Positions 24,934 through 33,883 of a DNA stretch of 64,000 nucleotides are shown here, in pieces. Position 1 is the stretch's first letter. Every line of letters starts with the position of its first letter. Location: assembly GCF_002160025.1 (NCBI RefSeq), contig NZ_NFJU01000001.1, positions 185,700-249,699 of the forward strand, in the 5' to 3' direction. This DNA comes from Anaeromassilibacillus sp. An200. GTDB taxonomy: Bacteria; Bacillota; Clostridia; Oscillospirales; Acutalibacteraceae. Under the pieces are notes generated by a model. It did not search any database and was not told the origin of the DNA. It was given only the letters and a program-made list of their open reading frames with translations. A program made the position numbers and the translations under genes.

Positions 24934-27555
24934 TTACTCCTTCTGCGCCAGCGTGGTCAGCTCGAACAGCTGCGTCATACATTCGATTGGTGTGAGCGTG
25001 TTCACATCAAGGCTGCGCAGGCGATCCATAATTTCGCGCTCCCCACCCGGCAGCATGGCAAGCTGCATGGCATCCGGCACTTCCTGCTCCTGCCTGCGTT
25101 TTTTTCCTTTCGGCAGCGACACAGCTTGCCCATTCTCCAGCTCGGACAGGATCTGCCGGGCACGGGTGATCACCTTGTTGGGGACACCCGCCAGCTTAGC
25201 CACCTCAATGCCGAAGCTGTCGTCCGCTCCGCCGCGCACAATCCGCCGCAGGAAGGTAATATCGTCGCCCCGCTTCTTGACAGCGATGTTGAAATTCTTC
25301 ACACCGTCCACCAAGTCCTCCAGCACCGTCAGCTCATGATAGTGTGTGGCAAAGAGCGCTTTTGCTCCCAGCTGCTTTTTGTCCGCCACATATTCCAGCA
25401 CGGCGCGCGCAATGCTCATTCCGTCAAACGTGGAGGTTCCGCGCCCAATCTCATCCAGAATCAGGAGACTATCCTGCGTGGCGCTGCGAATGATCTCCGC
25501 AACCTCGCTCATCTCCACCATAAACGTAGACTGCCCGGAAGCCAGATCGTCCGACGCACCCACACGGGTGAAAATGCTGTCCGTAATACTGATATCCGCA
25601 GAGGATGCCGGAACAAAACAGCCAATCTGCGCCATCAGAACAATCAGGGCGATCTGCCGCATATATGTCGATTTTCCGGCCATATTCGGGCCAGTGATGA
25701 TCGCCACACGGTTTTCCCCGCGATCCAGCGTCACATCATTCGGCACAAACGGCACGTCCAGCAGCTTCTCCACAACCGGGTGGCGTCCTTCCCGGATTTG
25801 GATGCGTCCATCCAGATTGATCGAAGGACGCACATAATTCTGCGCGGCGGAAACCTGCGCGAACGAACGCAAAACGTCAATCTGCGCTACAGCAGCCGCC
25901 GTTTTCTGGATCCGGGCCAGTTCCCCGGCTGTCCGCTTGCGCACCTGATCGAAAAGATTGTATTCCATCTGCACGGAACGTTCCTGTGCACCAAGGATCC
26001 GCCCCTCCAGCTCCTTGAGCTCCGGGGTGATAAAACGCTCGCAGTTGGTAAGGGTCTGCTTGCGGATGTATTCCGGCGGTGCCTGGTCTTTATAAGAATT
26101 GCTGATCTCAATATAGTAACCAAAGACGCGGTTATAGCCAACTTTCAGTTTGGGAATCCCGGTTCTCTCACGTTCCTTAGCTTCAATTTGCGCGATAATG
26201 CCGCGTCCGTTCGTCATATCCCCCTTGAGCAGATCCAGCTCTTCGCTGTAGCCGGGACGGATCAAACCGCCCTCACGCACGGAAAAAGGCGGATCATCAT
26301 CGATGGCACGCTCAATCAGGTCACAGACATCCTCAAGCGGGTCAATTTCATCCCGCAGGGAACAGAGCAAAGCCGATTGTGCGCCTGCCAATGCTCCCCG
26401 GAGCACCGGCAGACGAGCCAGGGCCGCGGAAAGTGAACGAAGCTCCCGCGCGTTCGACGAGCCATACACAATCCGGCTCATCAGCCGTTCCAGATCATGA
26501 ATCCCGGAAAGGCCTTCCAGCACATCGTCACGCAGAGCAGCGGAACGCACCAGCTCCTCCACCGCGTTCTGGCGGCGCGTGATCTGTCCCGGGCTGATCA
26601 GCGGCTTTTCAATCCAGTTGCGGATCAGGCGTTTCCCCATCGCGGTGCGCGTGCAGTCCAGCACCCAAAGAAGAGAACCGCGCTTTTCTTTGGAACGCAT
26701 GGTCTCACAAAGCTCGAGATTGCGGCGGGCATTCAGATCCAGACGCATGTACTGCGCTTCGCTGTACAGCCTGAGCTCCGTCATGCGCTCCAAACCTGTG
26801 CGCTGTGTCCGTTTCAAGTACCCAAGCAGCGCGCCAAGCGCCGCTGTGATCAGCGGTTGATGCGCGATCCCCAGATCATCCAGCGTTTTTCCCGAAAACT
26901 GATCGCCCACAACCTCCTGCGCTTCCCCCAAATCAAACTCTTCTTCGGAAAGAAGTTCCAGGCTCGCGGAGAGCCGCTCCCGAATAAACGCGGGCAGCTC
27001 CTTAAAATCAAGCGCTCCAGGGTTCAGAAGAATTTCCCGGGGAGAAAAGCGGGACAGCTCATTGATCAGCTGCTCACTCAGATCGCCGCCGGAAAGGACA
27101 CAGGCATTCAGTTCCCCTGTGGAGATATCGGCAAAGCAGCAGCCCGCCTGCCCGCCTCCTGTACAGATAGAGCAGATGTAATTGTTCTTCGCCTCGTCCA
27201 GCATGCTGCTTTCCAGAACGGTGCCGGGCGTGATGACGCGGATGATGTCACGCTTGACAAGGCCTTTCGCCACCGCAGGATCCTCCATTTGTTCACAAAT
27301 GGCGACCTTGTAACCCTTCTGCACCAGGCGTGCAATGTAGCTTTCAGCGCTGTGAAACGGCACACCGCACATCGGCGCGCGCTCCTCCTGTCCGCAGTCC
27401 CGCCCGGTAAGCGTCAGATCCAACTCCTGCGAAACCAGCTTCGCGTCGTCAAAAAACATTTCATAAAAATCGCCCAGCCGGAAGAAAAGGATCGTCCCAG
27501 GATTCTTCTCCTTCATCTCCACATACTGCTGCATCATCGGCGAAAGATTTGCCAT
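24934..27555 (-). CDS. mutS: DNA mismatch repair protein MutS
   Basis: Recognises mismatches and small loops and recruits MutL. The 873-residue protein carries the full MutS I-V domain order: the mismatch-probing Phe-x-Glu is in LGDFYEMF near residue 28, Walker A is GPNMAGKST near residue 617, the Walker B/signature region is LLILDEIGRGTSTFDG, and HYHELT is the C-terminal ATPase motif. It is followed directly by mutL. A modest hairpin separates it from the ylbF-like gene. Confidence 0.96.
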   Translation of the reverse strand: MANLSPMMQQYVEMKEKNPGTILFFRLGDFYEMFFDDAKLVSQELDLTLTGRDCGQEERAPMCGVPFHSAESYIARLVQKGYKVAICEQMEDPAVAKGLVKRDIIRVITPGTVLESSMLDEAKNNYICSICTGGGQAGCCFADISTGELNACVLSGGDLSEQLINELSRFSPREILLNPGALDFKELPAFIRERLSASLELLSEEEFDLGEAQEVVGDQFSGKTLDDLGIAHQPLITAALGALLGYLKRTQRTGLERMTELRLYSEAQYMRLDLNARRNLELCETMRSKEKRGSLLWVLDCTRTAMGKRLIRNWIEKPLISPGQITRRQNAVEELVRSAALRDDVLEGLSGIHDLERLMSRIVYGSSNARELRSLSAALARLPVLRGALAGAQSALLCSLRDEIDPLEDVCDLIERAIDDDPPFSVREGGLIRPGYSEELDLLKGDMTNGRGIIAQIEAKERERTGIPKLKVGYNRVFGYYIEISNSYKDQAPPEYIRKQTLTNCERFITPELKELEGRILGAQERSVQMEYNLFDQVRKRTAGELARIQKTAAAVAQIDVLRSFAQVSAAQNYVRPSINLDGRIQIREGRHPVVEKLLDVPFVPNDVTLDRGENRVAIITGPNMAGKSTYMRQIALIVLMAQIGCFVPASSADISITDSIFTRVGASDDLASGQSTFMVEMSEVAEIIRSATQDSLLILDEIGRGTSTFDGMSIARAVLEYVADKKQLGAKALFATHYHELTVLEDLVDGVKNFNIAVKKRGDDITFLRRIVRGGADDSFGIEVAKLAGVPNKVITRARQILSELENGQAVSLPKGKKRRQEQEVPDAMQLAMLPGGEREIMDRLRSLDVNTLTPIECMTQLFELTTLAQKE

Positions 27556-27583
27556 ACTTCTGCCTCCAACCCAAAATGGAAAA

Positions 27584-27621
27584 CATGCGGAAGGGATCCG
27601 CCCACGTCTCCCCTCCGCATG
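27584..27621 (-). terminator. Weak terminator between ylbF-like gene and mutS
   Basis: CATGCGGA pairs with TCCGCATG around an inner GGG/CCC pairing; on the minus strand TTTTCC follows. The short T tract makes this a moderate-confidence terminator. Confidence 0.5.
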
Positions 27622-27665
27622 CCGTTGCCGTAATTCGCTGTTTTCCCGCCGTGCGGGGGCGGCGC

Positions 27666-28073
27666 TTAGTGGCAGCCGCCGCAGGAGCCGCAGTTTCCGC
27701 CGCAGCTATGCTCCTCATAGTCCGCGGTATCCGGATCCGCTCCGTCCGCACACTGGCTGATGATGGCGCTGATCCGGTTAAGCACAGCGTCAAGATCCTG
27801 CTTCGCGGCATTGTATGCCTGCATGCTGTCGTTCTGCATAATCTGGCCGTACAGCAGGCGGATCTCATTGTTCAGCTCTTCAAGCTTCTTGTCGTCACGC
27901 TCATCCTTGTTGGCTTCGTTGTTGATCGCCATTCTCTTGAGATTGAAATCGCCGATCATGTTTTGCAGCACGGCGTCGCCGTCGCAGGCTTCGCTGGCCT
28001 TGCGCATGGCAAGATACCGCTCGTCCTTTTGCAGTTCGCGTCCGATTTCACGGGCCAGTTCGATCATATCCAT
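27666..28073 (-). CDS. YlbF/YmcA family protein with cysteine-rich tail
   Basis: A 135-residue, mostly helical protein of the com_ylbF family. The conserved core (MIELAREIGRELQKDERYLAMRKASEACD, LQNMIGDFN) is followed by a C-terminal tail with seven cysteines (SCGGNCGSCGGCH, plus QCADG before it) able to bind an Fe-S cluster or metal. In Bacillus subtilis YlbF and YmcA join YaaT in a complex bearing Fe-S clusters that affects RNase Y and phosphorelay activity. It sits between miaB and mutS, where ymcA is found in Bacillus. Confidence 0.87.
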   Translation of the reverse strand: MDMIELAREIGRELQKDERYLAMRKASEACDGDAVLQNMIGDFNLKRMAINNEANKDERDDKKLEELNNEIRLLYGQIMQNDSMQAYNAAKQDLDAVLNRISAIISQCADGADPDTADYEEHSCGGNCGSCGGCH

Positions 28074-28154
28074 GGGAATACCTCCAAATTTTATAAATAT
28101 AATTAGATTAGAACAGATGATATCAGAACATTGCGTTGACCAGACAGCCTGGCT

Positions 28155-29588
28155 TCACTGCTGCCGGGAAACAAGCTCTCCTGTCAGAATCCAGTTGCGG
28201 GCAGCTGTAATCTTGACATCGGCAAAGCTTCCGGCCAGCTCCCGCGGACCGGGGAAATCCACAACCACATTTCCGTCTGTACGGCCGGAAAGCATGCCCT
28301 CCTGCTTTCCCTCCTCCTCCACCAGCACACGCTGCACGGTACCGACCGCTGCCTGGCATCTTTTGGCGGCAATCTCCTCCTGCGCGGCGCACAGCTCCTG
28401 GAACCAGCGGGATTTCTCCTGAGCCGGAACAGGATCGTCCATTTCCGCGGCTCTGGTGCCGCGTCTTGGGGAGTAAATAAAGGTAAACAGGGAGGTAAAC
28501 TCCACTTCCCGCACAAGGGAAACCGTATCGAGAAATTCCTCGTACGTCTCGCCGGGGAAGCCTACAATCACATCCGACGTCAAAGAAAGATCCGGGATCT
28601 TTTCCTTTGCATAGCGAATCAGATCCAGATATTTCGCCCTGTCGTAATGACGGTTCATCTCCCGCAGAATCCGGTCATTTCCGGACTGGAACGGCAAATG
28701 CAGATGATGGCTGATATGCGTTCCCTGCGCAATGGTATCAATCAGCTCATGTGTCGCGTCCTTCGGATGGGACGTCATGAAACGAATGCGGTAGTCGCCG
28801 GGGATGCGATCAAGGCGGCGCAGAAGCTCCGCGAAGGAAACCGGGTGCTCCAGCGTCTTGCCGTAGGAGTTGACGTTTTGACCCAAAAGCGTGATATCCT
28901 TATATCCCGCGCGCACCAGTGCGGCAAACTCTTCCTCCACCGCTTCCGGCGTGCGGCTTCTCTCCCGCCCGCGCACATACGGAACAATACAATAGGAGCA
29001 AAAATTATTGCAGCCATACATGACCGTCACCCAAGCCTTCACGGAACCGTCGCGGTGGATGGGGAGTCCCTCATGAATGACACGATCTTCGCTCTCATCG
29101 CCGCGCGAAAACACGCGCTTTCCGCTTGTCAGCGTTTCCAGCAGGAGTTCCGGGAAACGGTGAATCACATGTGTCCCGAACACCAGGCTGACATAGGGAT
29201 AACTGCGCCGGATACGCTCCGCGACATGCTCCTGCTCCATCATGCATCCGCACAGCGCGATGATAACAGACGGATGACGCCGCTTCGTGTTTTTCAGCGC
29301 GCCGACATTTCCGAACACGCGATCCTCCGCGTGCTCCCGCACGGCGCAGGTATTGAACAGAATGAAATCGGCCTCCTCCGGATCCTCGGTGAAGCCGAAT
29401 CCCATTTCTTCGAGAAACCCTTTGATTTTTTCCCCGTCCGCCACATTCTGCTGACAGCCGTAGGAATGGACATAGGCCATGGGGCGCTCCCCTCTGGCCC
29501 GTATTTTCATAATCTGCGCCACATCGTCCATGACAGCTTCACTGCCGCGGACAGAATGATTGATTTCCTGCAAAAAAGCTTCCTCCAT
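28155..29588 (-). CDS. miaB: tRNA-2-methylthio-N6-dimethylallyladenosine synthase
   Basis: Radical-SAM methylthiotransferase acting on i6A37 of tRNA. The 477-residue protein shows the N-terminal UPF0004 domain with its three cluster cysteines (VHSYGCQQN, NTCAVREHAED and CGCMMEQ), the radical-SAM motif CNNFCSYC, and the C-terminal TRAM domain (VQRVLVEEEGKQEG ... VVVDFPG). Together with miaA it completes ms2i6A synthesis. Its own promoter lies at 29637-29665, divergent from the MgtC-like gene. Confidence 0.95.
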   Translation of the reverse strand: MEEAFLQEINHSVRGSEAVMDDVAQIMKIRARGERPMAYVHSYGCQQNVADGEKIKGFLEEMGFGFTEDPEEADFILFNTCAVREHAEDRVFGNVGALKNTKRRHPSVIIALCGCMMEQEHVAERIRRSYPYVSLVFGTHVIHRFPELLLETLTSGKRVFSRGDESEDRVIHEGLPIHRDGSVKAWVTVMYGCNNFCSYCIVPYVRGRERSRTPEAVEEEFAALVRAGYKDITLLGQNVNSYGKTLEHPVSFAELLRRLDRIPGDYRIRFMTSHPKDATHELIDTIAQGTHISHHLHLPFQSGNDRILREMNRHYDRAKYLDLIRYAKEKIPDLSLTSDVIVGFPGETYEEFLDTVSLVREVEFTSLFTFIYSPRRGTRAAEMDDPVPAQEKSRWFQELCAAQEEIAAKRCQAAVGTVQRVLVEEEGKQEGMLSGRTDGNVVVDFPGPRELAGSFADVKITAARNWILTGELVSRQQ

Positions 29589-29636
29589 GCTTCATCACAT
29601 TTTTCCGTCTCCGGTTTTTCCGGACAATTTTAAGTT

Positions 29637-29665
29637 AGTATATCATATTCGCGTTTTTTCTTCAA
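29637..29665 (-). promoter_or_regulatory. Promoter of the miaB-mutSL-miaA block
   Basis: On the minus strand TTGAAG and TATACT are 17 bases apart. Genes from miaB to ileS share orientation and short spacing, so this may be the main upstream promoter of the block. Confidence 0.65.
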
Positions 29666-29757
29666 GAAATTACATAGAAATTTTACGATGACACTTTTCT
29701 TTTTCCGGTTTTGGTGTATAATGAATAGAAAACTTTATCGCAAGAAGGGAACTTTTC

Positions 29758-30462
29758 ATGCTGGATATCCTAAGAAGTGTTGACCAATATTTGCACGAAT
29801 ACCACCTGCTTTCCATTGCTTTCCGTCTTATCCTCTCCATGGTACTTGGCGGTATTCTCGGCATGGAACGCGGCCGAAAAAAACGTCCGGCCGGTTTTCG
29901 TACCTATATGACGGTCTGTGTTGGCTCTGCTCTGGTCATGTGCACCAGTCAATATATGGTTCAGGTATTTGGCACAGGAGATCCGGCCCGTCTGGGGGCG
30001 CAGGTGATCAGCGGAATTGGCTTCCTTGGCGCTGGAACCATCATTGTCACAGGGCGCAGCCAAGTCAAGGGCCTGACCACCGCCGCCTGCTTGTGGGCTT
30101 CCGCCTGCATTGGCCTTGCTGTCGGCATTGGATTTTATCTGGGGGGAATTCTCTGCACGATTCTGATCTATATTGGAATGACTGTGATGCACCGCATCGA
30201 ATGGTCTCTCCTTGCCAAAGCCAAAGTGATGGATTTTTTTGCAGAATTTTCTTCTATGAAGGATATCGGGCGCTTTATTCAAATGCTTCGGGAACATGGA
30301 ATCACGGTGAGCGATTTACAGATGAACCGCAAGGACCGTACGCAAAACGATCTGATCGGCGTTATGTTTACCATCAAGCTGGAAAAGCCGATTCCGCACG
30401 CAAAGCTTCTGGAAATGTTTTCAGGTTTTGATGGGATTAAATTTGTGGAGGAAATTCTGTAA
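29758..30462 (+). CDS. MgtC/SapB family membrane protein
   Basis: A 234-residue membrane protein: four to five hydrophobic segments in residues 15-140 with the MgtC pattern (ILSMVLGGILGMERGRKKRPAGFRTYMTVCVGSALV, and GFLGAGTIIV...GLTTAACLWASACIGLAVG), then a soluble C-terminal domain resembling ACT folds. MgtC proteins help survival at low Mg2+ and inside acid compartments and affect F-type ATPase in Salmonella; the role in clostridia is unknown. A TATAAT box at 29717-29722 lies upstream without a good -35 box. The start ATG has AGAAGGGAA upstream. Confidence 0.9.
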   Translation: MLDILRSVDQYLHEYHLLSIAFRLILSMVLGGILGMERGRKKRPAGFRTYMTVCVGSALVMCTSQYMVQVFGTGDPARLGAQVISGIGFLGAGTIIVTGRSQVKGLTTAACLWASACIGLAVGIGFYLGGILCTILIYIGMTVMHRIEWSLLAKAKVMDFFAEFSSMKDIGRFIQMLREHGITVSDLQMNRKDRTQNDLIGVMFTIKLEKPIPHAKLLEMFSGFDGIKFVEEIL

Positions 30463-30516
30463 ATGAGAGTTTGGAAAAAACAGGACGAAAAAGAGAGAAT
30501 ATTTTTTAATTTTCTC

Positions 30517-30545
30517 TTGACAACCGGATCCGGGGATGCTATAAT
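30517..30545 (+). promoter_or_regulatory. Promoter of tRNA-Leu(GAG)
   Basis: TTGACA (30517-30522) and TATAAT (30540-30545) are perfect boxes with a 17-base spacer, 42 bases ahead of the tRNA. Confidence 0.88.
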
Positions 30546-30587
30546 CGTAAACGTCGCTGAGAGAGACGCGGCAAAAACCGAATAGAT

Positions 30588-30672
30588 GCGCGAGTGCTGG
30601 AACTGGCAGACAGGCACGTTTGAGGGGCGTGTGTTGCATGACGTACGGGTTCAAGTCCCGTCTCGCGCACCA
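30588..30672 (+). tRNA. tRNA-Leu (anticodon GAG)
   Basis: An 85-base class II tRNA. The acceptor stem GCGCGAG pairs with CTCGCGC, the discriminator is A and CCA is encoded. The anticodon loop reads TTGAGGG with GAG flanked by a GCACG/CGTGT stem, the variable arm is long, and the T loop is TTCAAGT within ACGGG/CCCGT. GAG reads CUC and CUU leucine codons. It is a single-gene unit with its own promoter and terminator. Confidence 0.95.
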
Positions 30673-30706
30673 AAACCCGAATGCTTTTGCATTCGGGTTT
30701 TTTTGT
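30673..30706 (+). terminator. Terminator of tRNA-Leu
   Basis: AACCCGAATGC and GCATTCGGGTT form a perfect stem with a TTTT loop followed by a T run, starting right after the CCA end. Confidence 0.93.
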
Positions 30707-30774
30707 CCCCATTTTTATGATTTGACGGCTCCTGAACGGTCTTTTCCGTTTGAAACGAGCCAAAAGGAGGGCGT

Positions 30775-31749
30775 ATGATCGAACTTCGTCACATTCAAAA
30801 AACCTTTCGGGTCTCCCGGCGCAGTGCCGGGCTTTCTCAGGCTGTGAAATCCCTGTTCCGCAGGGAGTATGAAACCGTCAACGCCCTGCAGGACGTTTCC
30901 TTCACCATCCGTGATGGGGAAATGGTCGGCTATATCGGTCCAAACGGGGCAGGAAAAAGCAGCACAATCAAAATCATGAGCGGTGTTCTGACGCCGGACG
31001 GTGGAGAGTGTACGATCAACGGGCGTGTTCCCTGGAAGGAGCGAACTGCCCACGTCCGGGAAATCGGCGTCGTATTTGGGCAGCGCTCCCAGCTCTGGTG
31101 GGATGTACCGGTCATCGACAGCTTTGAGCTGATCCGAGATATCTACCGCGTAGACAGCCAAGCTTATCACAAAACATTGTCCCGCCTGACAGAGCTTCTG
31201 CAAATCGGAGAAATTGTGAAAACACCTGCCCGCCAGCTCTCGCTTGGACAGCGGATGCGGTGCGAGATCGCGGCATCTCTCCTGCACAATCCGAAAATTC
31301 TCTTTCTGGACGAGCCAACCATCGGCCTTGACGCTGTATCCAAGCTTGCCGTGCGGGATTTTATCCGGGCCATTAACCGGGAAAACGGCACCACCGTGAT
31401 TCTTACAACGCACGATATGCAGGACATTGAGGCTTTAACGGAACGGATTCTCCTGATTGGGAAAGGGCGGATTCTGCTTGACGGCTCTCTCTCGGATCTC
31501 AAAGCCCGAAATTCTTCCCACAAAACCTTGACGGTTGCCTATGAAGGAGGGGTTCTCCCCTCTTGGGAAGAGATAACGGTGAAGGAGAACAAGGAAGGGC
31601 GCGCCGTTCTCTCGGTGGACACCCGCACCCTCTCCATTTCCGAAGCCATCTCCCGAATTTCCGCTGCGGTCGGCGTGAAAGATATTTCGGTAACAGGGGA
31701 AAGCATCGACGAGCTCGTGGTTTCTCTGTACCAGGAGTTTGCGATATGA
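30775..31749 (+). CDS. ABC-2 type exporter ATP-binding protein
   Basis: ATPase of a drug-, lipid- or polysaccharide-type ABC-2 exporter, 324 residues. Walker A is GPNGAGKSS near residue 60, the signature is the variant LSLGQRMRCEIA, Walker B is ILFLDEPTIGLD and the H-loop is ILTTHDMQD. A C-terminal accessory domain of about 70 residues follows residue 250. The LSLGQ signature and the FGQRSQLWWDVP segment are typical of ATPases that pair with the DUF990/ABC-2_2 permeases encoded next. The stop overlaps the first permease start (ATGA). Confidence 0.9.
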   Translation: MIELRHIQKTFRVSRRSAGLSQAVKSLFRREYETVNALQDVSFTIRDGEMVGYIGPNGAGKSSTIKIMSGVLTPDGGECTINGRVPWKERTAHVREIGVVFGQRSQLWWDVPVIDSFELIRDIYRVDSQAYHKTLSRLTELLQIGEIVKTPARQLSLGQRMRCEIAASLLHNPKILFLDEPTIGLDAVSKLAVRDFIRAINRENGTTVILTTHDMQDIEALTERILLIGKGRILLDGSLSDLKARNSSHKTLTVAYEGGVLPSWEEITVKENKEGRAVLSVDTRTLSISEAISRISAAVGVKDISVTGESIDELVVSLYQEFAI

Positions 31750-32549
31750 AACAGTATAGTTCCTTTTTCCGCATCCGCTTTCTGGCGGGGCTTCAATACC
31801 GCACGGCTGCCTGGGCGGGAATCTCCACCCAGTTTGCCTGGGGAGGGATGACTATTCTGCTGTTTCGTGCCTTCTATGAGAGTGACGCATCCAGCTTTCC
31901 CATGCCTTTTTCTTCCCTCTCCACTTACCTGTGGCTTCAGCAGGCGCTTCTCGCCATGTTTATGGCGTGGTTCTTTGACAACGACATTTTTGACAGTATC
32001 TCCAACGGCGGGATCGCCTATGAACTGTGCCGTCCCTGCGATCTTTACAGCATGTGGTTTGTAAAAAATATGGCAATTCGTCTCTCCCGAACCGTGCTCC
32101 GCTGCGTTCCTATCCTCCTGGTGGCGGCTTTCCTGCCCGCCCCGTATTCCGTTACCCTTCCCGCCGGTTGGACGGCAGGCCTGCTGTTTGTTGTCTCTTT
32201 GCTGCTGGGCTTTCTGGTACTGATTGCTTTTTCCATGCTCATCTATCTTTCCGCGTTCTACACAATCTCCTCTCTGGGAATCCGGCTTCTCGCTACCTCG
32301 GTGGTGGAATTTTTCGCGGGCGGGATTATTCCCCTCCCCTTTCTGCCGGAAAGCATCCAGCCGTTTTTCTATGCCCTGCCCTTTGCCTCCATGCAGAACA
32401 CACCCTTTTTGATCTACACCGGTTATATGCAGGGGGATCAGGCGCTGTGGAGTATGGCTGTGCAATGCGCGTGGCTTGCCGGCCTCGTGCTTGTGGGACG
32501 TCTTCTCATGCGCCGCGCCCTTAAAAAAGTTGTGGTACAGGGGGGATAA
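31746..32549 (+). CDS. ABC-2 type exporter permease (first)
   Basis: A 267-residue membrane subunit with about six transmembrane helices, similar to the ABC-2 family permeases that occur as unequal pairs. A short cytoplasmic start (MKQYSSFFRIRFLAGLQYRTAAW) leads into the helices; the segment IPLPFLPESIQPFFYALPFASMQNTPFLIY is typical of this permease type. The ATG lies in the four-base overlap with the ATPase gene; an in-frame upstream extension into that gene is not meaningful. Confidence 0.85.
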   Translation: MKQYSSFFRIRFLAGLQYRTAAWAGISTQFAWGGMTILLFRAFYESDASSFPMPFSSLSTYLWLQQALLAMFMAWFFDNDIFDSISNGGIAYELCRPCDLYSMWFVKNMAIRLSRTVLRCVPILLVAAFLPAPYSVTLPAGWTAGLLFVVSLLLGFLVLIAFSMLIYLSAFYTISSLGIRLLATSVVEFFAGGIIPLPFLPESIQPFFYALPFASMQNTPFLIYTGYMQGDQALWSMAVQCAWLAGLVLVGRLLMRRALKKVVVQGG

Positions 32550-32552
32550 CAA

Positions 32553-33329
32553 ATGAAGCTTTATTTTAAATTTGTCGCCATGCAGCTGAAATGTCAGATG
32601 CAGTACAAGGCATCCTTTTTCATGATGGCGCTGGGACAGTTTCTCGTCTCCTTCACCGCCTTCCTCAGCATCTTCTTTCTGTTCACCCGTTTTCACACGG
32701 TGCAGGACTATTCTTTTTCGGAAATCTTGATCTGTTTTTCCGTGATTCTTACCTCCTTTTCCCTGACTGAATGTTTTGTCCGGGGCTTTGACGTCTTTCC
32801 CCGGCTCATTCAAAGCGGCAATCTGGATCGCATTCTGGTGCGTCCCCGCGGAGAAATTTTCCAGGTGCTGACCTCCACCATTGAATTCTCCCGGGTAGGC
32901 CGCTTTTTACAGGCTGCTGCCATGCTGATTTACGCTATTCCGGCAAGCGGCATTGCATGGACTCCGGATAAAATTTTCACTCTGCTGTTGATGCTGATCG
33001 GAGGGATCGCTGTTTTTTCCGGACTTTTCATCCTTTATGCGGCACTAAGCTTTTTCACGATTGAAGGCCTGGAATTCATGAACATTTTCACAGACGGAAG
33101 CCGGGAATTCGGAAGATATCCGCTCTCTGTCTACGGTGAGGGCATCCTTAAATTTTACACCTACATCATCCCAATCGCACTTTTTCAATATTATCCCTTC
33201 CTGTATCTGATCGGGCGCTCCGATGATTTCCGTCTCAGCCTGCTTCCTCTGCTTGGTTTTCTCTTTGTGATTCCCTGTTACGCCTTTTTCCGTTTTGGTC
33301 TGCGCCATTATCAGTCCACTGGTTCCTAA
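32553..33329 (+). CDS. ABC-2 type exporter permease (second)
   Basis: A 258-residue, six-helix membrane protein of the same ABC-2 permease type as its upstream neighbour (MKLYFKFVAMQLKCQMQYKASFF at the start; GSREFGRYPLSVYGEGILKFYTYIIPIALFQYYP near the end). The GEGILKFYTYIIP stretch is a hallmark of the DUF990-like half. It starts three bases after the previous stop and ends before a strong hairpin. The pair and the ATPase form one exporter; the cargo is unknown. Confidence 0.86.
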   Translation: MKLYFKFVAMQLKCQMQYKASFFMMALGQFLVSFTAFLSIFFLFTRFHTVQDYSFSEILICFSVILTSFSLTECFVRGFDVFPRLIQSGNLDRILVRPRGEIFQVLTSTIEFSRVGRFLQAAAMLIYAIPASGIAWTPDKIFTLLLMLIGGIAVFSGLFILYAALSFFTIEGLEFMNIFTDGSREFGRYPLSVYGEGILKFYTYIIPIALFQYYPFLYLIGRSDDFRLSLLPLLGFLFVIPCYAFFRFGLRHYQSTGS

Positions 33330-33354
33330 ATACTTTGACAATCACCCTTCAAAA

Positions 33355-33411
33355 CAAAAAGCATCCCTCGGATACGGTACACTTCGCCGTATCCGAGGGA
33401 TGCTTTTGTTT
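33355..33411. terminator. Bidirectional terminator
   Basis: GCATCCCTCGGATACGG and CCGTATCCGAGGGATGC form a perfect 17-bp stem, flanked by A and T runs on both sides. It separates the ABC-2 exporter from the convergent mscL gene. Confidence 0.93.
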
Positions 33412-33422
33412 GTGTCTGATAC

Positions 33423-33866
33423 TTATGTATTCTCCGGCGTATCCAGACGCGACGTACAGTGCGGGCAGCGCGTGGCAAGCACGGGAATTTTAGAGAGGCA
33501 ATATGGGCACTCCTTTTCCGTGGGAGCAGCCGGTTTTTCCTCTTTTTTGCGGCTCACCAGATCGCGTACACGGTTGATCTGCTTGACCACAATATAAACC
33601 ACAAGGGCCACCAACAGGAAATTGACCACCTGCGTCAGGAAGCTTCCATAGTTGATGCTCGAAGCGTTTTCCCCTGAGGACAGCACCAGCTTGAGATCGT
33701 TGAAATCCACGCGGCCGGTGATCAGGCTCAGGACAGGCATCACAATGTCGTTGACAAGCGAATTGACGATTCCTGTGAACGCGCTGCCAATGATCATACC
33801 GACTGCCAGATCGATCATACTTCCTTTGAGCGCAAAGCTTTTGAATTCCTTCCAGAATTTTTTCAT
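33423..33866 (-). CDS. mscL: Large-conductance mechanosensitive channel with zinc ribbon
   Basis: MscL opens a wide pore under membrane tension and releases solutes on hypo-osmotic shock. The 147-residue protein has the N-terminal amphipathic helix (FWKEFKSFALKGSMIDLAVGMIIG) leading into TM1, a periplasmic loop and TM2 (QVVNFLLVALVVYIVVKQINRV). The C-terminal end is unusual: instead of stopping after a helical bundle it continues into a zinc ribbon, CPYC at about residue 125 and CPHC eleven residues later. ATG 33866 follows AGGAGAAAG. It shares a transcript with pcrA. Confidence 0.92.
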   Translation of the reverse strand: MKKFWKEFKSFALKGSMIDLAVGMIIGSAFTGIVNSLVNDIVMPVLSLITGRVDFNDLKLVLSSGENASSINYGSFLTQVVNFLLVALVVYIVVKQINRVRDLVSRKKEEKPAAPTEKECPYCLSKIPVLATRCPHCTSRLDTPENT

Positions 33867-33883
33867 TTCTCTTTCTCCTTCTC

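Noticed and set aside
23023..26436. A 1137-codon open frame on the plus strand, antisense to mutL and mutS
   Set aside because: Both mismatch-repair genes opposite it are complete with all motifs; the antisense product is Arg/His-rich without a family pattern.
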